DNA from: Tubulanus polymorphus
Taxonomy: Eukaryota > Nemertea > Palaeonemertea > Tubulaniformes > Tubulanidae
Direction: 5' to 3'
Assembly (NCBI RefSeq): GCF_964204645.1
Contig: NC_134031.1
Span: 10,392,501 to 10,456,500, forward strand
Length of the DNA stretch: 64,000 nucleotides
Shown here: in pieces, positions 12,043 to 24,062 of the stretch
Position numbering within the stretch: position 1 is the first letter of the stretch
Layout of the letters: each line of letters starts with the position of its first letter
Program-made: the position numbers and the translations under genes
The notes under the pieces: model-generated
Database searches by the model: none
What the model was told of the DNA's origin: nothing
The model's input: the letters and a program-made list of their open reading frames with translations, nothing else

Positions 12043-12631
12043 TAAGCGCTGTTTATCGCCTGACCCACGTACAAAGTATATAGCCACGCACTCATCCACC
12101 GCGGGCGTGCATATAAATTCCCCACCTATTCAATTCTGTTCTACCAAATCATCATATTGTGTTACAACGCGCTGGCGGGTGGAAAATCGGACATCGCCGA
12201 AAAAGAAAAAAAAAGTCGGAATTTTGTATACCCGATCGTATCGTCGGAATTTCTTCACGCAAATCGGGAGGATTCCGAATAATTCGGGAGGGTTGGCAGC
12301 CCTGCTTACAAAATCATGAACACAATGCGACTGTTGATAAGATGAATAGCTAATAGCAGTGTAGGCCCCCTATTGACTATTGAGTTAAAAATTTTTATCG
12401 CGGCTCAAAATTCTATTCAAGACCGTACTAAATAGAGGGTGACCGTAACACCGTACACAAAAGCCCACAGCCATATGAAAATACGGAGAAACCGTTGGCA
12501 GGTGCATATGTTACAAGATAAAAACCACTTGCGGCGAAAAGACCGCTATTTTTGCTAATTTTGAGAAATGCATAAATGCGGCTTATCAATCGATATTATC
12601 GATTTTGGTCAAAACTTTTTTGTCGGAAGAT

Positions 12632-12740
12632 TTAAAGGACTAGGATTTGAAGGCTAAGAAAGATGGGGACTCTCTTATGTTACGGGGTAGTTCATTCCAA
12701 AGAGAGGGAGCAGAATAGCAAAATGACATGCTTCCAATAA
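12632..12740 (-). pseudogene. LINE C-terminal fragment
   Basis: The minus strand reads SFCYSAPSLWNELPRNIRES then PSFLAFKS and a stop. This matches the conserved C-terminal tail of CR1/L2-like LINE ORF2 proteins, usually of the form FxxxAPxLWNxLPxxIR...FK. Only this tail is present, as expected for a heavily 5'-truncated or decayed LINE copy. Confidence 0.65.
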
Positions 12741-12744
12741 CCTT

Positions 12745-15700
12745 TTTTAACATCAGTTTAACTAAAATCGTGGAATCACATATATAGGCTACCGGTACCA
12801 AAGCTGCTGTTAGGCTTCGTCTGAAATCTTAATTTTCTATTCATTGAAATCCTGACTTTAAGTAGAACAGGCGGTACAATGTTGTCCTACAGGAGATTCG
12901 TTTGTCTGATGCTCTTTAACTTTTGTAGCTGTATGTTGTTACAAATGGCCAATTGTTTCTTTACAAGAGCCCCAAGGGGCACTATGGCCAGCCTGTCAGC
13001 TTTCCATAAAATGGCAAATGATGATGCATTCTGTGGGTTAGATTTGTCAAAATACACTCCCAGCTCAGAGTCAATACCTAATAATTTACACAATACAATC
13101 TTAGAATACAAAAGTAGCACGGACAACGACTGGATCTGGCAGAAACAAACACCTCAGATAAATCTGTTCCCTTGGTCTTATTGATTTTAATGCGGAATAG
13201 AATTGAATTTTCTGAAATTCGCTCAATAAAACAAAATATAATTGGATTTGATGTTATTATTTGTTCAATAAAGTAAAATTGAATTGGATTTGACATTTTT
13301 TGGCGGAATAAAATTTGATTGAATTTGTAGTTTGAGCACATGGCTAATTAGCATAGCAAGGTCATCTATCCGATTTACGAAAAAACTATTTTTCCCGGAC
13401 TTTGCACAATGGTCAATGATATTTTCTGTAGTGCTAATAAAAATATTCCTCCCAAAAACCAATTCAACTAAACCTTTCACAGAAATCGATCTTGAAATAC
13501 AATTTTAGATCTTAAAACAAAACCCGGAAGTAAAACGGTAGACGATACCGCGGGTTCACGTGAACACCTGCTGATTTCTGTGGCTAAGCCAATCATAGAG
13601 GAGTCTGCTTTCTGATTGGCTTTTCAAAACCAATATTTTTGCGATCAGATATTCGCGAAAAAGCTCATATTAATTGTAACGAGGCCCTCTTTCAAAATTC
13701 AGCTACGTAGAGTTTTGAGAATGGATAATGCTTTAATGAATGATTTGTATGATTATATGCTCAGTTGCACAGTAAAAGAGCCTTTGCTCTGGAAACCATG
13801 TCATTTAAATTCGTTCCATTTGTATAGTAATAGGCTCAGCCAACGGCTAGCCTAATAAAAGACCAATGGTCTTGTAGCTCACTTGACCATTAACTAATAG
13901 GCAGTTTAAAGACTTGTTATATCACATGTCTAAAATGGATTAGATGCTGGTCTTATTGCAAGGGCTGGTGATGGGAAGAGGAAAATCGATATACACATTG
14001 CCTTTCAAACCTTCAAAGGAGCGATCAAAATCAAACGGCAACTCTTGTTTTAATAACCATATTTATTTTCAGATAACAATCAAAAGATAGGATAGGAGCT
14101 AGGCCTAATCATATCAGAAGTTTTGTCTTAAAATATTGGTTGAAACGTGTTTTTTGAAAAATCTATAATTCCTGCTTCAATGAGTCGAGGTGGTGATTCA
14201 TTCTTGGGGTACCGGTGTCTGTAAAACATTGCGCAAGATCAATAGAAATAAAGTGAAAATTAAAAATTGCATTGAATTGAATTCATAGTGTAATACTAGA
14301 CAAGAGGATTGATATCCTGTCCGTCGGTCCCGTACTAACATCTTGCTGTTGTAGTAGACATTTTCAGGGCACTAAGGACCAATGACAATCATTATTCATA
14401 GAATATCTTACCTTCAATGAGCAGAAATACTGTGGAAATACACGTGTGAATAAACCAGGAAATGCGGTAGCGCGCGGTGTCTAGTGTACGGAGACGCATC
14501 GGGGTCATTCGCAAATATAATCAAAGAAACCGAAACTTTGATCTGTTGAAACAAAATGTCAACATTGCGACTGAAATATTATGAAATAACATTTAACCTT
14601 GATCTCGATTGATTCGAATTTAAAATAAAAATCCACCATTCGGCGAATTCTGTCCACACTGGAATTTTAAAAATGTTCCTAATAGGCTACCATATTTCTT
14701 GGATCTACCCAAGAAACGATAGTTCATAGGTTGAGCTTATTAGAGAGCTAGGCGGGAGCCAGACCCCTGCGTTTAGACCAGCCTGGAAATAAATCCAGAC
14801 GTTTTTCCAGCTAAAATTATGTGAAAATGTTGGAACAACACCCAAAACTTTATAGTACTAGCAGTCCGGGTCTATTTTGATTTCACAGAAATGCATGTAT
14901 ACAAAAAGAACAGCAATTTGCTTCGATTTTGGTATATTTTCGATTATTTCACAAAAACACGAGTTCAGAATTCTATGAAATTTTCAGATTGTAAAATAGA
15001 TACTATATTACACCTCTGATAAAAAAATCAGATCTCAGGACCATCTAGATAAAAAGTGTACCACCCGTTTTACTGAAATTTTTCGCGATAGGCAAATGCA
15101 TTGGAAGCATGACGTCATCAGCGAGTGATAGCAAAAGCGAACCATAGGTTTGCTAAAAATTACATCTTAGTGTAATTTTTGCATTATTTGTGACTTGTCT
15201 TTAGAAGGGGTATATGATAACCTAAAAATTGCCAACTTTTTTCAATTCAGCATGTTCGGCTACTGCAACCACACATATAATTTGTTTTGGCCTCATGCAT
15301 TCTTTACAATAAATATTTGCACTTACTGCTGCCTGACGAACATAGAGTGGGTGTGCCAATTGGACATTTTTCAATAAAAATAAAATACAGTCCAATGTGT
15401 AATATTCCTTCGCTATGCCATCTTTACCAGTTCTGAATTAAAGATTTAACAAGTTATTAACAAGATAATTAATTACAAATTATTTGACGTTGATAACAAA
15501 ATATGAATGCATCCAGGAAGAAAGACACTCTAAATATTTGGATGGATATATTAAAGCTGTGGGTACTGGAGTGTGTAATGGGTAGTGTAGTGCATTTGTG
15601 GCCAGCACACAGATCACATCGTTCAATGGGGTTTGGTCCAGGACTCGCGAGATTTTCAACAACACGGAAGTAACGTGTAATAAATGATGACTTGAATTGC

Positions 15701-16190
15701 ATGACCACCTACCACCCCTCATTATTGTTGGAAAACTAAACGTTCGGCACGGACTAAAAATTAGTAATAACATTTTAGAAATGGCCAGAATTTTAACTTA
15801 GGTTCTATCTCATTTTTATTTTACAATTGCGATTGGTATAATTTTTTTAATAATGGCCGTTAAGGCTTCATGTTTCGTCTGCAATTCACTGCAAATAGTT
15901 ACGCAACTACGCACATTTCAGTGTTTTTGGCAGCTGTACACTCAATCGGCACCGTTCGTGACTAGCTTCACTGCGGAATTATCATTAATTAACATCGCCA
16001 TATCACATCATCAACTTATATTGTGCCTTAAAACCCTAACGAAATAATTGAAATGCACACTCGATTTCGATCATTGAAAATTGAGAGAGTGGCCATGTTT
16101 GTGTTTGCTGCTTCGCGTAAATCCCGCCGGGTGGCGCAATCGCGCGGAGTGGGGCCGATACGTCTAGTCCAGCTTTGTCAATGCTATGTT
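12745..16190. other. Gene-poor stretch
   Basis: Only short open frames without recognisable domains occur. Some degenerate AATTGAATTGGATTTGA-like repetition is visible around 13190-13330. I see no structured RNA, transposon end or convincing exon. Confidence 0.4.
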
Positions 16191-16239
16191 ATAATAAAAA
16201 ATGGTACAGGGACTTTGTGACTTTGTCTAGAAACTTGGA

Positions 16240-16559
16240 AGTTCCAGACAATTAGGGAAAATGAACTAAGACCCAAGGAAAGATCAGAGTCTTTAAAATT
16301 TCCTTCAAAAACCTCAAAAATGTGTAAAAAAATGCTGATTTTGGTGAACAACAATGGCTGCCAGTCGGCCATCTTGATTCGGACAGGGCCAGTTTTTGGG
16401 CTGAAGATGTGTCTAGGGTAGATATATGTGTTACCCAAATATCAAGACATTGAAGCGTCTCAAAAACTTCCCAAAATAACTGGATTCCGTCTACGAACGG
16501 ACGACGGACGAAAAATAAATGCAATAGCCTGCTGGGACTTAAGTCCCCAAGTGGGCTAA
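16240..16559 (+). mobile_element. Pearl/Helitron-like repeat, 3' part only
   Basis: This segment matches the 3' parts of the copies at 20930-21183 and 22180-22442: CAATGGCTGCCAGTCGGCCA, CAGGGCCAGTTTTTGGGCTG, an ACGG-rich stretch, then a hairpin (GGGACTTAAGTCCC) and GTGGGCTAA at the end. The short minus-strand open frames across it are spurious. Confidence 0.65.
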
Positions 16560-16916
16560 AAAGTCCCTAATAAAAGATAAAAAGCCAAATGCGCTCACCC
16601 GCATCGGCAAAGCATCAATCATCTTATAGTGTATGGCAGTGGTTTTTTCTGGAGACGTTTATATGCTCATCCTGTACCTACTGGTAATCCACATTGTCAT
16701 TATACAGTGACAACAACAGAGGCAGAGTTCGTTTCATCTTCCATCATTTCGAGGAAGCATGAAAATCATTGTCTCAGTTTCGATTAAATGTGACTATATA
16801 GTTTGATCTTATAGGTCTAGGGAGCTTCTAAATTCTAATTAAGTGTTTTGCATATGTTGCATTACCGGTGTTGGTTTGGCATTGGTAAAAAAAGACTTCC
16901 CTCCCTCACATAAGCC

Positions 16917-18074
16917 TCAGGTTGAGCTTTTTATTTCACCTTTTTTATTTAAACTCTTACTCTTGTCAATGAAAGGATTTCCCATGACTACTATTGTAGT
17001 TTTCAACGATGAAACGTCTCTACGAAATGCGAGCTGTAAGTGTTTTGTCTGCTCATGATGAGGAGTTTCAACCCTATCTGTCTTGGAGGTTGATTCATCC
17101 TCTCCGACAATCCGTGAAATTTCTGGTCCATTAACCAGCCAGCGACGCAGTGCTGCAGGGTTTTCTGTAAGGCCGACTGCGCCGCCATCGCTTTTCGCCA
17201 GTGCATTACTCTGTTCATGAGCTTGGTCAATAGCCATGTTGGAGATGAAGCGTTGTGTCTTTTTCACTGTGAAGTACCCAGCTCGAAACTCTTCAGACTT
17301 CAGGATGTTTCCTCTGGAGTGTTACGATATCTCTCAGATGTACAGGGATCCACTGTGCGTAGTTCGGGTGGTCGAGAACGAAGAACCAAGGCACAATCTT
17401 GCTCAGGGACTCGATGTATAGTAAGAAATCAGCTGCTCTTATGGATCGAATGAATAAGAAAACAAATAACTCTAGATCTAGGATGAGCTACCAAAATTTG
17501 AACTGTGGACTTTCTGTAGACCTAACAACTCGCCATTCATCTAATGACATTTGTTTCTGGTTCGTTCCATCTTTGAAATCTGTACAATATTGACTATATG
17601 TATCGAGCATGAACAGGTACAATGCACTAGTAGTAACCTGGTGAGCCCATCTAGTTCGGGTCACTTGTGATCCCTTCAAACATGAATCTGCATGACCAGA
17701 TGAAGCAACACCTGCTTCAACAAGAGAGCCAATCCAACCACTGCCTTCAAGCAGGTCTCCAAGAACCTTATCCGCTGCCATTTCAATATGCAAACCACCA
17801 AACATCACTACCATGGGATTGTCACAATACATGTCAGGCCAGCACCACTGAATCAGTTTGGCAAGTGTATATAATGGTTGGTCAGCGGTAAGCACATGAA
17901 CCTGGCCAGGATTCAAACAGTCAACAGCTGTTTTCACGACGGTCATCACATGACAAATCATCGCTACCGAGTGTGCCTTGTCATAGAATAGAGGTAGAAG
18001 GGATGTGACTACCGCGCTACCACAAGCTGGTTTCAACTCTCTGGCATGATATGCCGCCCATGATACATTACGAC
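16917..18074 (-). pseudogene. Decayed gene of an abundant uncharacterised invertebrate family
   Basis: From an acceptor near 18075, the minus strand encodes SWAAYHAREL, LLPLFYDKAHSVAMI, LNPGQVHVLTADQPLY, VVMFGGLHIEMA, GSGW, EAGVASSGHADS and RTRWAHQVT, then, after a stop at 17488-17490, PWFFVLDHPNYAQW, and finally ISNMAIDQAHEQSNA, GAVGLTENPAALRRW and GPEISRIV. I recognise this combination from memory as a recurrent hypothetical protein of cnidarians, echinoderms and similar animals, probably spread by mobile DNA; I know of no demonstrated function. The stop at 17488 and a one-base shift near 17302 make this copy a pseudogene. Confidence 0.6.
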
Positions 18075-18077
18075 TTA

Positions 18078-18655
18078 GCTGATAGTAGACTTATCTTTAC
18101 TCAACATATCACAAGTGTGATCTAACCATCTGAAACATATACAATAATGTGACATAATTAATTGATATGCAAATTAGGAAAATCAATGAGCATGGATATG
18201 GGCAACAGGCTGTAAATTTTCGCTAGCCATGCTGGAGATTGTGAATAACTAAATGTGAGCGACTTTAGTGCAGCGTGGATCTTGTATGAATTACTATCGG
18301 TAACCAACTAATTAAAGAAGTAAACACATGCATGATTTTTTCATCGATACGTGTGTTTGATATTCGAGTAGGGAGGAGTTGAAACGTAATTTTGGTCAAA
18401 AATAGTTCCGAGTAGATGAAATTTACATGTATGTTTTGACATAGGAGACGGGAAAAAAACTTTAAAATATGCTAAATTTAACGGACTTTCGACTAAGTAG
18501 GATTTGAGTTGAGAGGAGTCTACGGTAGTAACTGAATGTGAATGGTTTAGAATATCGTGCATATATTGTGTGTAGTTGATAATGATAGGGTAATGTGATA
18601 CACACCGGTACTCTACTTCCAAAGGTTGAGGAATTGAGATACACTAAACATTTAT
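18078..18655. other. Non-coding stretch between two decayed genes
   Basis: No recognisable coding region. The minus-strand frames here have no family signature. Confidence 0.4.
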
Positions 18656-19844
18656 TCAAACCGTCAATCGGTGGCACTTCTGAATCCTCTTTGAAACCAG
18701 ACACTGGGAGAACCCTGCCATATTCATCAGGAACATTTGAAAGTCAGGCTTTTTAATGACTGTTGCTGGCTGCTCGAAGTCAACTTGCGACCGATTGCTA
18801 TTTTCATTAAGAGGATGTTGAAACAATGATATTCCTGTACCATGGAACGAATCATGGACACTTGTGCTGTTTGGGTTATGGTCGATATTATCAACAGCAG
18901 CTGTCGTGAATAGACCGGCTCTGAGATTCAGGGGACAAACAGCAATGTCACATTCGTACCTGTCACATAGTTTATTTCCCAGCTCAGTAGAAATACTCAG
19001 AACACGATAATAAGAGATTGATAATCCCAGGTTATAAAACGTATCAACAAGCTTTCGCTTACGGGTGTTTGTGTGGAGCAACATCTTCATCACAGCTTTT
19101 AAAACTCTCTTGTAATCTTTCTTTCTCTTCCCAGACATTAATACGAATACAAGAGGGATCTGTTTGGTGTATTCCCCAGATCTGACAAATGAATGAATGC
19201 TAAAAAGCTGGGTAAATGGCCGTCTGACGACTTTGAATGTTGCATCCATGTACCAACGTTTGGTGCCCTTCACAATATCGACCTGCTTCTGTGTTGCAAA
19301 TATGAGGTGTCTCCTGTCATCTGAAAAAAGTATATTATATATGATGAAAGCAGTAGAAAATACTCTGACTTGCTTGATTTTTTGAAAGCCGATTGTGTTT
19401 ATTTTTCAATATTAAAGTTTGTTTGTTTCAGTTATTTACTCAAATTAATGATTGAGCGAGAATGCTAATAGATCGATACTTACCGACCGAAATAACTTTT
19501 CTGAAAAACCTGTTGGCAATGAAATCAGTTCCCAACTGAAAATGCAAGTCATTCGGGTGATCAGGTCGCTGGCCTTGTTGCGCTCTGTTGCCCTGTCTCG
19601 CCAAATTATCGGGAGCTGGTACAGAATCAATGGCCATGTTTTCGTCGGTGACCTGTTCACGCATCACCTGCTCTACGATTGTCGCAGCTGAGCGAAAGAC
19701 CTTTTCTTTCGCCCGTTTTTTCACTTCTGTGCTAATCCTAGCAGCTACTGCGACACCGGCACCTAAAAGAACAAAAGTTAATTCTTCAAAGATCATTTCA
19801 ATTACAATTAGGGTCAGAAAACTGCATTCATTTGTGTTTTCCAT
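18656..19844 (-). CDS. Mutator-like (MULE) transposase fragment, two exons
   Basis: Exon A (about 19762-19484, possibly extending to an ATG at 19844) and exon B (19320-18656) are joined by a GT-AG intron of 163 bases with matching phase. Spanning the junction is the motif order FFRKVISV, DDRRHLIFAT, KRWYMDATFKVV, QLFSIHSFV and IPLVFVLMSGKRKKDYKRVL. This is the N-terminal half of the MULE transposase domain; the aspartate of YMDATF is the first catalytic acid. The protein stops after about 205 residues of exon B, before the later acidic residues, so it is truncated. An upstream minus-strand acidic frame at 22520-22819 could be an earlier exon, but two pearl-like insertions lie between them. 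Confidence 0.75.
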
Positions 19845-20032
19845 AGCGTTTCAAAAACTTTCACTTTCTGTGTGCCGCCCTCAAAATATCAAACTGATTC
19901 GATAAATCTAATGAACTACCTGGAGGATGATTGTGCTCCGAAAGTCTTGAGTATTCCGTGGCATTCTGTATCAAAGATGCTTTGCAATTTATGAGCTTAT
20001 TTCTTACAGAGCACCTCCAATGAACTGTTGAA

Positions 20033-20738
20033 TTAAGGCTGGCTTATGTCGACAAGCAACGCGACGCCTACCAATGCAACTGAGAGCAACCGCGATCGCA
20101 GCTTAGCTTATGTCGACTGCGCTCCGATTCGCAGCATCTGAGGCCGACTAGTGGGATATGAGATCCTCCCAGTTGCTTCCCTGCTTATTTCGGTTGCGAT
20201 TACTAGCAACTGCAACGGCTCAAATGGTCACGCGATAAGCATTTTGAGAATAAATTTGAATTATTAGGAAATATATTTCTATTAGAAAAGCTATTTCTTT
20301 AATAGATTTCTTTCTGATTCTGTTTTGAATACAACGTACCATAATTCTACCAATTTCGTTTCTAGATCTTCAGTCCAGTCCTTTGCCATGCTGAAGGTTT
20401 GGTTTACGTTTTGAACTATTTGAAAGTTTATGACTAATTACGAATGACGCTAACTAGCGGTAATAATTTGTACTATGTATATGCGGTCTCTCATTGGCTG
20501 GAACCCCTTGGCTCAGTTCCGTTGCGTCGCAGATAAGCTTATGTCAGCTGCGATCGAAAGCAACTGTCCGCCTACCGTAGGCCGGAGTAGAACATGGGCA
20601 ACTAGCCGGATACGGCTTGCGACGAGTCGGTAGGCGTCGGGTTGCCGTTGCAAGCCGGCTTATGTCGAACCGAAAGAGCAGCAACTGGCGGCCTCTCGTA
20701 GGCCGCTAATAATCGGCAATAACATAAGCCAGCCTTAA
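20033..20738. mobile_element. TTAA-flanked non-autonomous DNA transposon
   Basis: The sequence starts TTAAGGCTGGCTTATG and ends with the inverted CATAAGCCAGCCTTAA. The TTAA at both ends is the target-duplication signature of piggyBac or Kolobok elements. Inside, related blocks (CTTATGTCG, GCGACGCCTACC, GCAACTG) recur in both orientations. No coding region is evident. A truncated relative lies at 2974-3078. Confidence 0.7.
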
Positions 20739-20822
20739 GTTGCACGTTTTTTTGTGAATGAGAAGCCCAGTGAATCGAACAATTTGTCTTGTCCTCTCTG
20801 CGAAGAAGATGATACCTGAAAC

Positions 20823-21183
20823 TAGGGGACAAGGGACACCATGTCCACTAAGGAAGTGGTTTCAAATGCTCAACAATCTTACAATTTCAATATTCAACGC
20901 TCCCCATATACAACTAACAATTAATCAAAGTGTCTTCAAAATTTCCCTAAAAAAATTCAAAAACATATAAAAAGTGCTGATTTTGGCAAACAACAATGGC
21001 TGCCAGTCGGCCATCTTGATTCTGACAGGGCCAGTTTTTGGGCTGAAGATGTGTCAAGGGTAGATACATGTTTAACCCAAATATCAAGACATTACATTGA
21101 AGCGTCTTCAAAACTTCCCAAAATAACTGGATTCGGTCTACGGACGGACTGATGTACGGACGAAAAATGAACGCAAATAAAAA
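20823..21183 (+). mobile_element. Pearl/Helitron-like repeat, internally deleted copy
   Basis: It starts like the next copy (ACTAGGGGACAAGGGACACC) and joins after about 110 bases to the 3' part (CAATGGCTGCCAGTCGGCCA...). The core tandem repeats are absent. It is followed immediately by a second, fuller copy in the same orientation. Confidence 0.6.
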
Positions 21184-22442
21184 ACTAGGGGTCCAGGGAC
21201 ACCATGCCCACTTGGGAAGTGCTTTCAAATGCTCAACAATCTAACAATTTCAATATTCAACGCCCTCTGGTGACCATATACAAAAACCAATGACCTTGAA
21301 ACTCAATACAATCATAAAACATGTCAGCAGCTACGATTTTGTAATTGATTGTGATAACAAAAAATGCCTCGTTACTAATTTAATATGGAAATACTAAGTT
21401 AATCTACTATTCAACGCCCCCTGGTGACCATATTCAAAACCCAATAACCTTGTAACTCACCATATTCATAGAACATGTCATGAACTACAACTTTGCAATT
21501 GATCATGGTAACAAAATATGCCTAGGTACCAATATAATAAGGAAATACCAGGTTATACTACTATTCAACGCCCCCTGGTGACAATATAGAATAACTAATT
21601 TCCTTAAAACTCACCACAATCATAGATGATGTCATGAGCTACAACTTTGCAATTGATTGCGGTAACAAAATATGTATTGGTACAAATATAATATAGAAAT
21701 ACTAAGATATTGTATTATTCAACGCCCCCTGGTGGCCATATACAAAAAACAATGAACTTGAAACTCACCCCAATCATAGAACACGTTATGCGCTACAACT
21801 TTCTAATTCATTGTTGTAACAAAATATGCTTAGGTAACAATATAATGTCGAAAAACTTTTTCCCACCTACGAATGAGTACTAATGACACCAAGATGGCCA
21901 CCAATTGCGTCATAATTGGTGGATCAAAAATACCTATCTCAGGTATAAAACATCCCTTTACAAAGAATACCCAACACAAATTGCAATGAGAAATGGCAAA
22001 CCAGTAGGAAGCTACAGGACCTAGAATTCTGGCCAAAATTGACATTTTTGGGCACTAAAAAGGTCATAGGACGGCCATCTTGAGTCAGATGGACCCAATT
22101 TTTCTTATGCTGATGGGCCCTTGGTAGATTCAAATATATTCGAAAGATCAAGGTAATTGATCATATCGTCTTCAAAATTTCCCTCGTAAACTTCGAAAAT
22201 GTGTAAAAAGTGCTGATTTTGGCGAACAACAATGGCTGCCAGTCGGCCATCTTGATTCTGATAGGGCCAGTTTTTGGGCTGAAGATGTGTCTAGGGTAGA
22301 TACATGTATAAACCAAATATCAAGACATTACCTTGAAGCGTCTTCAAAACTTACCAAAATAACTGGATTCTGTCTACGGACGGACGGACGGACGAAAAGT
22401 GAACGCAATAGCCCGCTGGGACTAAAGTCCCAAGTGGGCTAA
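21184..22442 (+). mobile_element. Pearl/Helitron-like element with tandem core repeats
   Basis: The left arm begins near AGGGGTCCAGGGACACCATG. Four copies of a ~155-bp core follow, then an ACGG microsatellite (about 22377-22394), then a terminal hairpin TGGGACTAAAGTCCCA (22417-22432) and a CTAA end. Left arm, core tandem repeats, ACGG microsatellite and right arm is the layout described for bivalve pearl elements, which are related to Helitrons (CTRR end preceded by a hairpin, no terminal inverted repeats). No Rep/helicase gene is present, so it is non-autonomous. Confidence 0.65.
21250..21845 (+). repeat. Four tandem ~155-bp core units
   Basis: Each unit opens with TATTCAACGCCCCCTGGTGA (starts near 21253, 21409, 21561 and 21717). 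Each continues through ACCTTGAAACTCACC, CATGAGCTACAACTTTGCAA and GGTAACAAAATATGCC. Spacing is 152-158 bases. Confidence 0.8.
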
Positions 22443-22519
22443 TAAATAAAAATTGAAATACTAATCTTTTTTCAACGTTATATAGATGAAACAATTTATG
22501 AGTAATTTTGACAAAATAC

Positions 22520-22819
22520 CTTCGTGTATGTAATTTCTTCCTCGTCTTCGACCTCTCTGGGTACAGGGTCACTGATCGAAGATTCATCAAAATCCATTGG
22601 CTCTTCAACCTCTATTGGTACAGGGTCCATGATTGAAGATTCATCGAAATCCATCGGTTCTAATATCGATGGTTCTCGGACTAGTGGAAAGGCATCATCA
22701 GTTGACAAGCAAAGGCTCGCCCTCTCTGTGCAGCTCCAGTCCCCAACGATAACTGTGTACTTTTTGGCTGGGGTATCGCTGGTAAGGTCCCCTGTAGACG
22801 ACAAGGAATGCACTTCCAC
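22520..22819 (-). CDS. Small acidic open frame with an internal duplication
   Basis: The minus-strand frame contains two near-identical acidic units, EPMDFDESSIMDPVPIEVE and EPMDFDESSISDPVPREVE, and ends at a plausible donor (AAG|GTATTT). A competing frame from 22863 (MSEDREAVKSGKDIPWK) overlaps it. It may be an exon of the MULE gene further along the minus strand, or unrelated. No family recognised. Confidence 0.3.
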
Positions 22820-22869
22820 GGAATGTCCTTGCCACTTTTCACTGCTTCCCTGTCTTCAGACATTGTATT

Positions 22870-23320
22870 TAATGATCAAAGACATCAAGAGTAAGAAATG
22901 ATCCAAACTAAACCAAAATCTAAATCCATCAGGACAAAAATGACACTTTTCGTTTGTTGCCAGTCATAGAATTACGTGGAAATACCAAGAACACAAAATA
23001 ATGACGGCCGAGTGATCAATTACACAAATCGTGAATCCATACGGCCGAAAATAATACTGTTCTTCCTTATGGCAAGTGATTTATTGTTACAGATAAAGAA
23101 AATACATTAGAGAGCAAATAAATAAGAAGGATGGGAACGTTAACGATCTTTTTGTTCCTTGAATAGGAGTACCAGTATCAGTACCAATAAACTTTTTAAA
23201 ATGTTCCATCCCACCATGAGGTTTAACAAAAAGTTTAGACGAGAAGATACACAATACCCGTGTATGATGATAACGAGAGAAATCCCACAATAATGAAGCC
23301 CAGATTGAAAAATTCCATAT
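22870..23320. other. Non-coding stretch
   Basis: No supported gene. A minus-strand frame at 23087-23290 has no domain that I recognise. Confidence 0.35.
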
Positions 23321-23324
23321 CAGA

Positions 23325-23425
23325 ATGATTATATTTGAGGAGCGACGTTTCGGCTAACAACTGTTAGCCATCATCAGGCGTACTGAACGGTACCTAGGCT
23401 ATAAAAACAGTTCAGATGCGCTCCT
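23325..23425 (-). ncRNA. Hammerhead-ribozyme-like motif
   Basis: On the minus strand CTGATGA (23371-23377) is followed by T, then a perfect 7-bp stem GGCTAAC/GTTAGCC with a 4-base loop, then GAAA (23348-23351) and CGTCGCTCCTC. Upstream on the same strand, GAGGAGCG pairs with the trailing CGCTCCTC, and CTGAAC pairs with GTTCAG, giving candidate stems III and I. The extra T after CTGATGA and an imperfect base of stem III argue for a weakened or non-functional ribozyme. Confidence 0.45.
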
Positions 23426-23965
23426 CCGATAAAATAATTCCTCTAGTAATTATAACATGAACGCATTTATAGATTACACATCCATGATTATATAATTGAC
23501 TTAGTTGTCAGTACCACTCGGAGTAAGTGCTGACTAATTTTCTAAATTCCATTAGTTCAACTGTGTTTCTAGATTGAAGAAACAATGTGAATTAGTTCAA
23601 GCGAACTGAAATCAGTCTTGACTAATTAAATAATTTCTTGATTTAAGAAACAATGCAAATTAGTTCTCCAAGTGAACTGAAATCAATCACAACAACTAAC
23701 AAACTAACAATTTCCTTTGGCGTTACAATAATGATTAAGTTTATTTTCAAAAGAAATTTACAAAATACAAAAATATCACGTTAAGATTTTATGACGATAA
23801 AATTTTGTCCGTATTAAACCATCCTCCCCGGCAGGGATTCGAAATCGAGATTAGCGATATGTATTCTGTATTTAAACTGCGCGGGAAATGGGCCGAGTTG
23901 GTTGGGACAAAAAGGACTAGTTGGCAGTGGGCCGACTTGACCGTACTCCATTTTGAATGTATTCA

Positions 23966-24042
23966 CAGTTCATATTAGCGCCATTCTCGCGAGATTATCA
24001 ACAACCCGGAAATAAAATCCAAGCCCATCGCCAAACCCCTAC
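23966..24042. repeat. 75-bp dispersed repeat, copy 1
   Basis: A block containing AGCGCCATTCTCGCGAGATT and AACCCGGAAATAAAATCCAA also occurs at 28908-28984 in the same orientation with only a few changes. Confidence 0.7.
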
Positions 24043-24062
24043 GTACATTACCTACAACTCTG

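Larger units (their letters stand above)
11099..12304. mobile_element. 1.2-kb element with CAGGG ends and 6-bp duplication CTTACA
   Basis: The left end CAGGGCTGCCAACC is matched by the inverted right end GGTTGGCAGCCCTG. The hexamer CTTACA directly abuts both ends (11093-11098 and 12305-12310). The inverted ends are short (about 14 bases). A candidate minus-strand terminal exon with a poly(A) signal lies inside. No transposase is recognisable. A 6-bp duplication would suit families such as IS3EU or Dada better than classic hAT (8 bp), but the superfamily is open. Confidence 0.65.

Noticed and set aside
12887-13341. Overlapping minus-strand frames of 79-87 residues
   Set aside because: No motif of any family; probably chance frames near the LINE tail.
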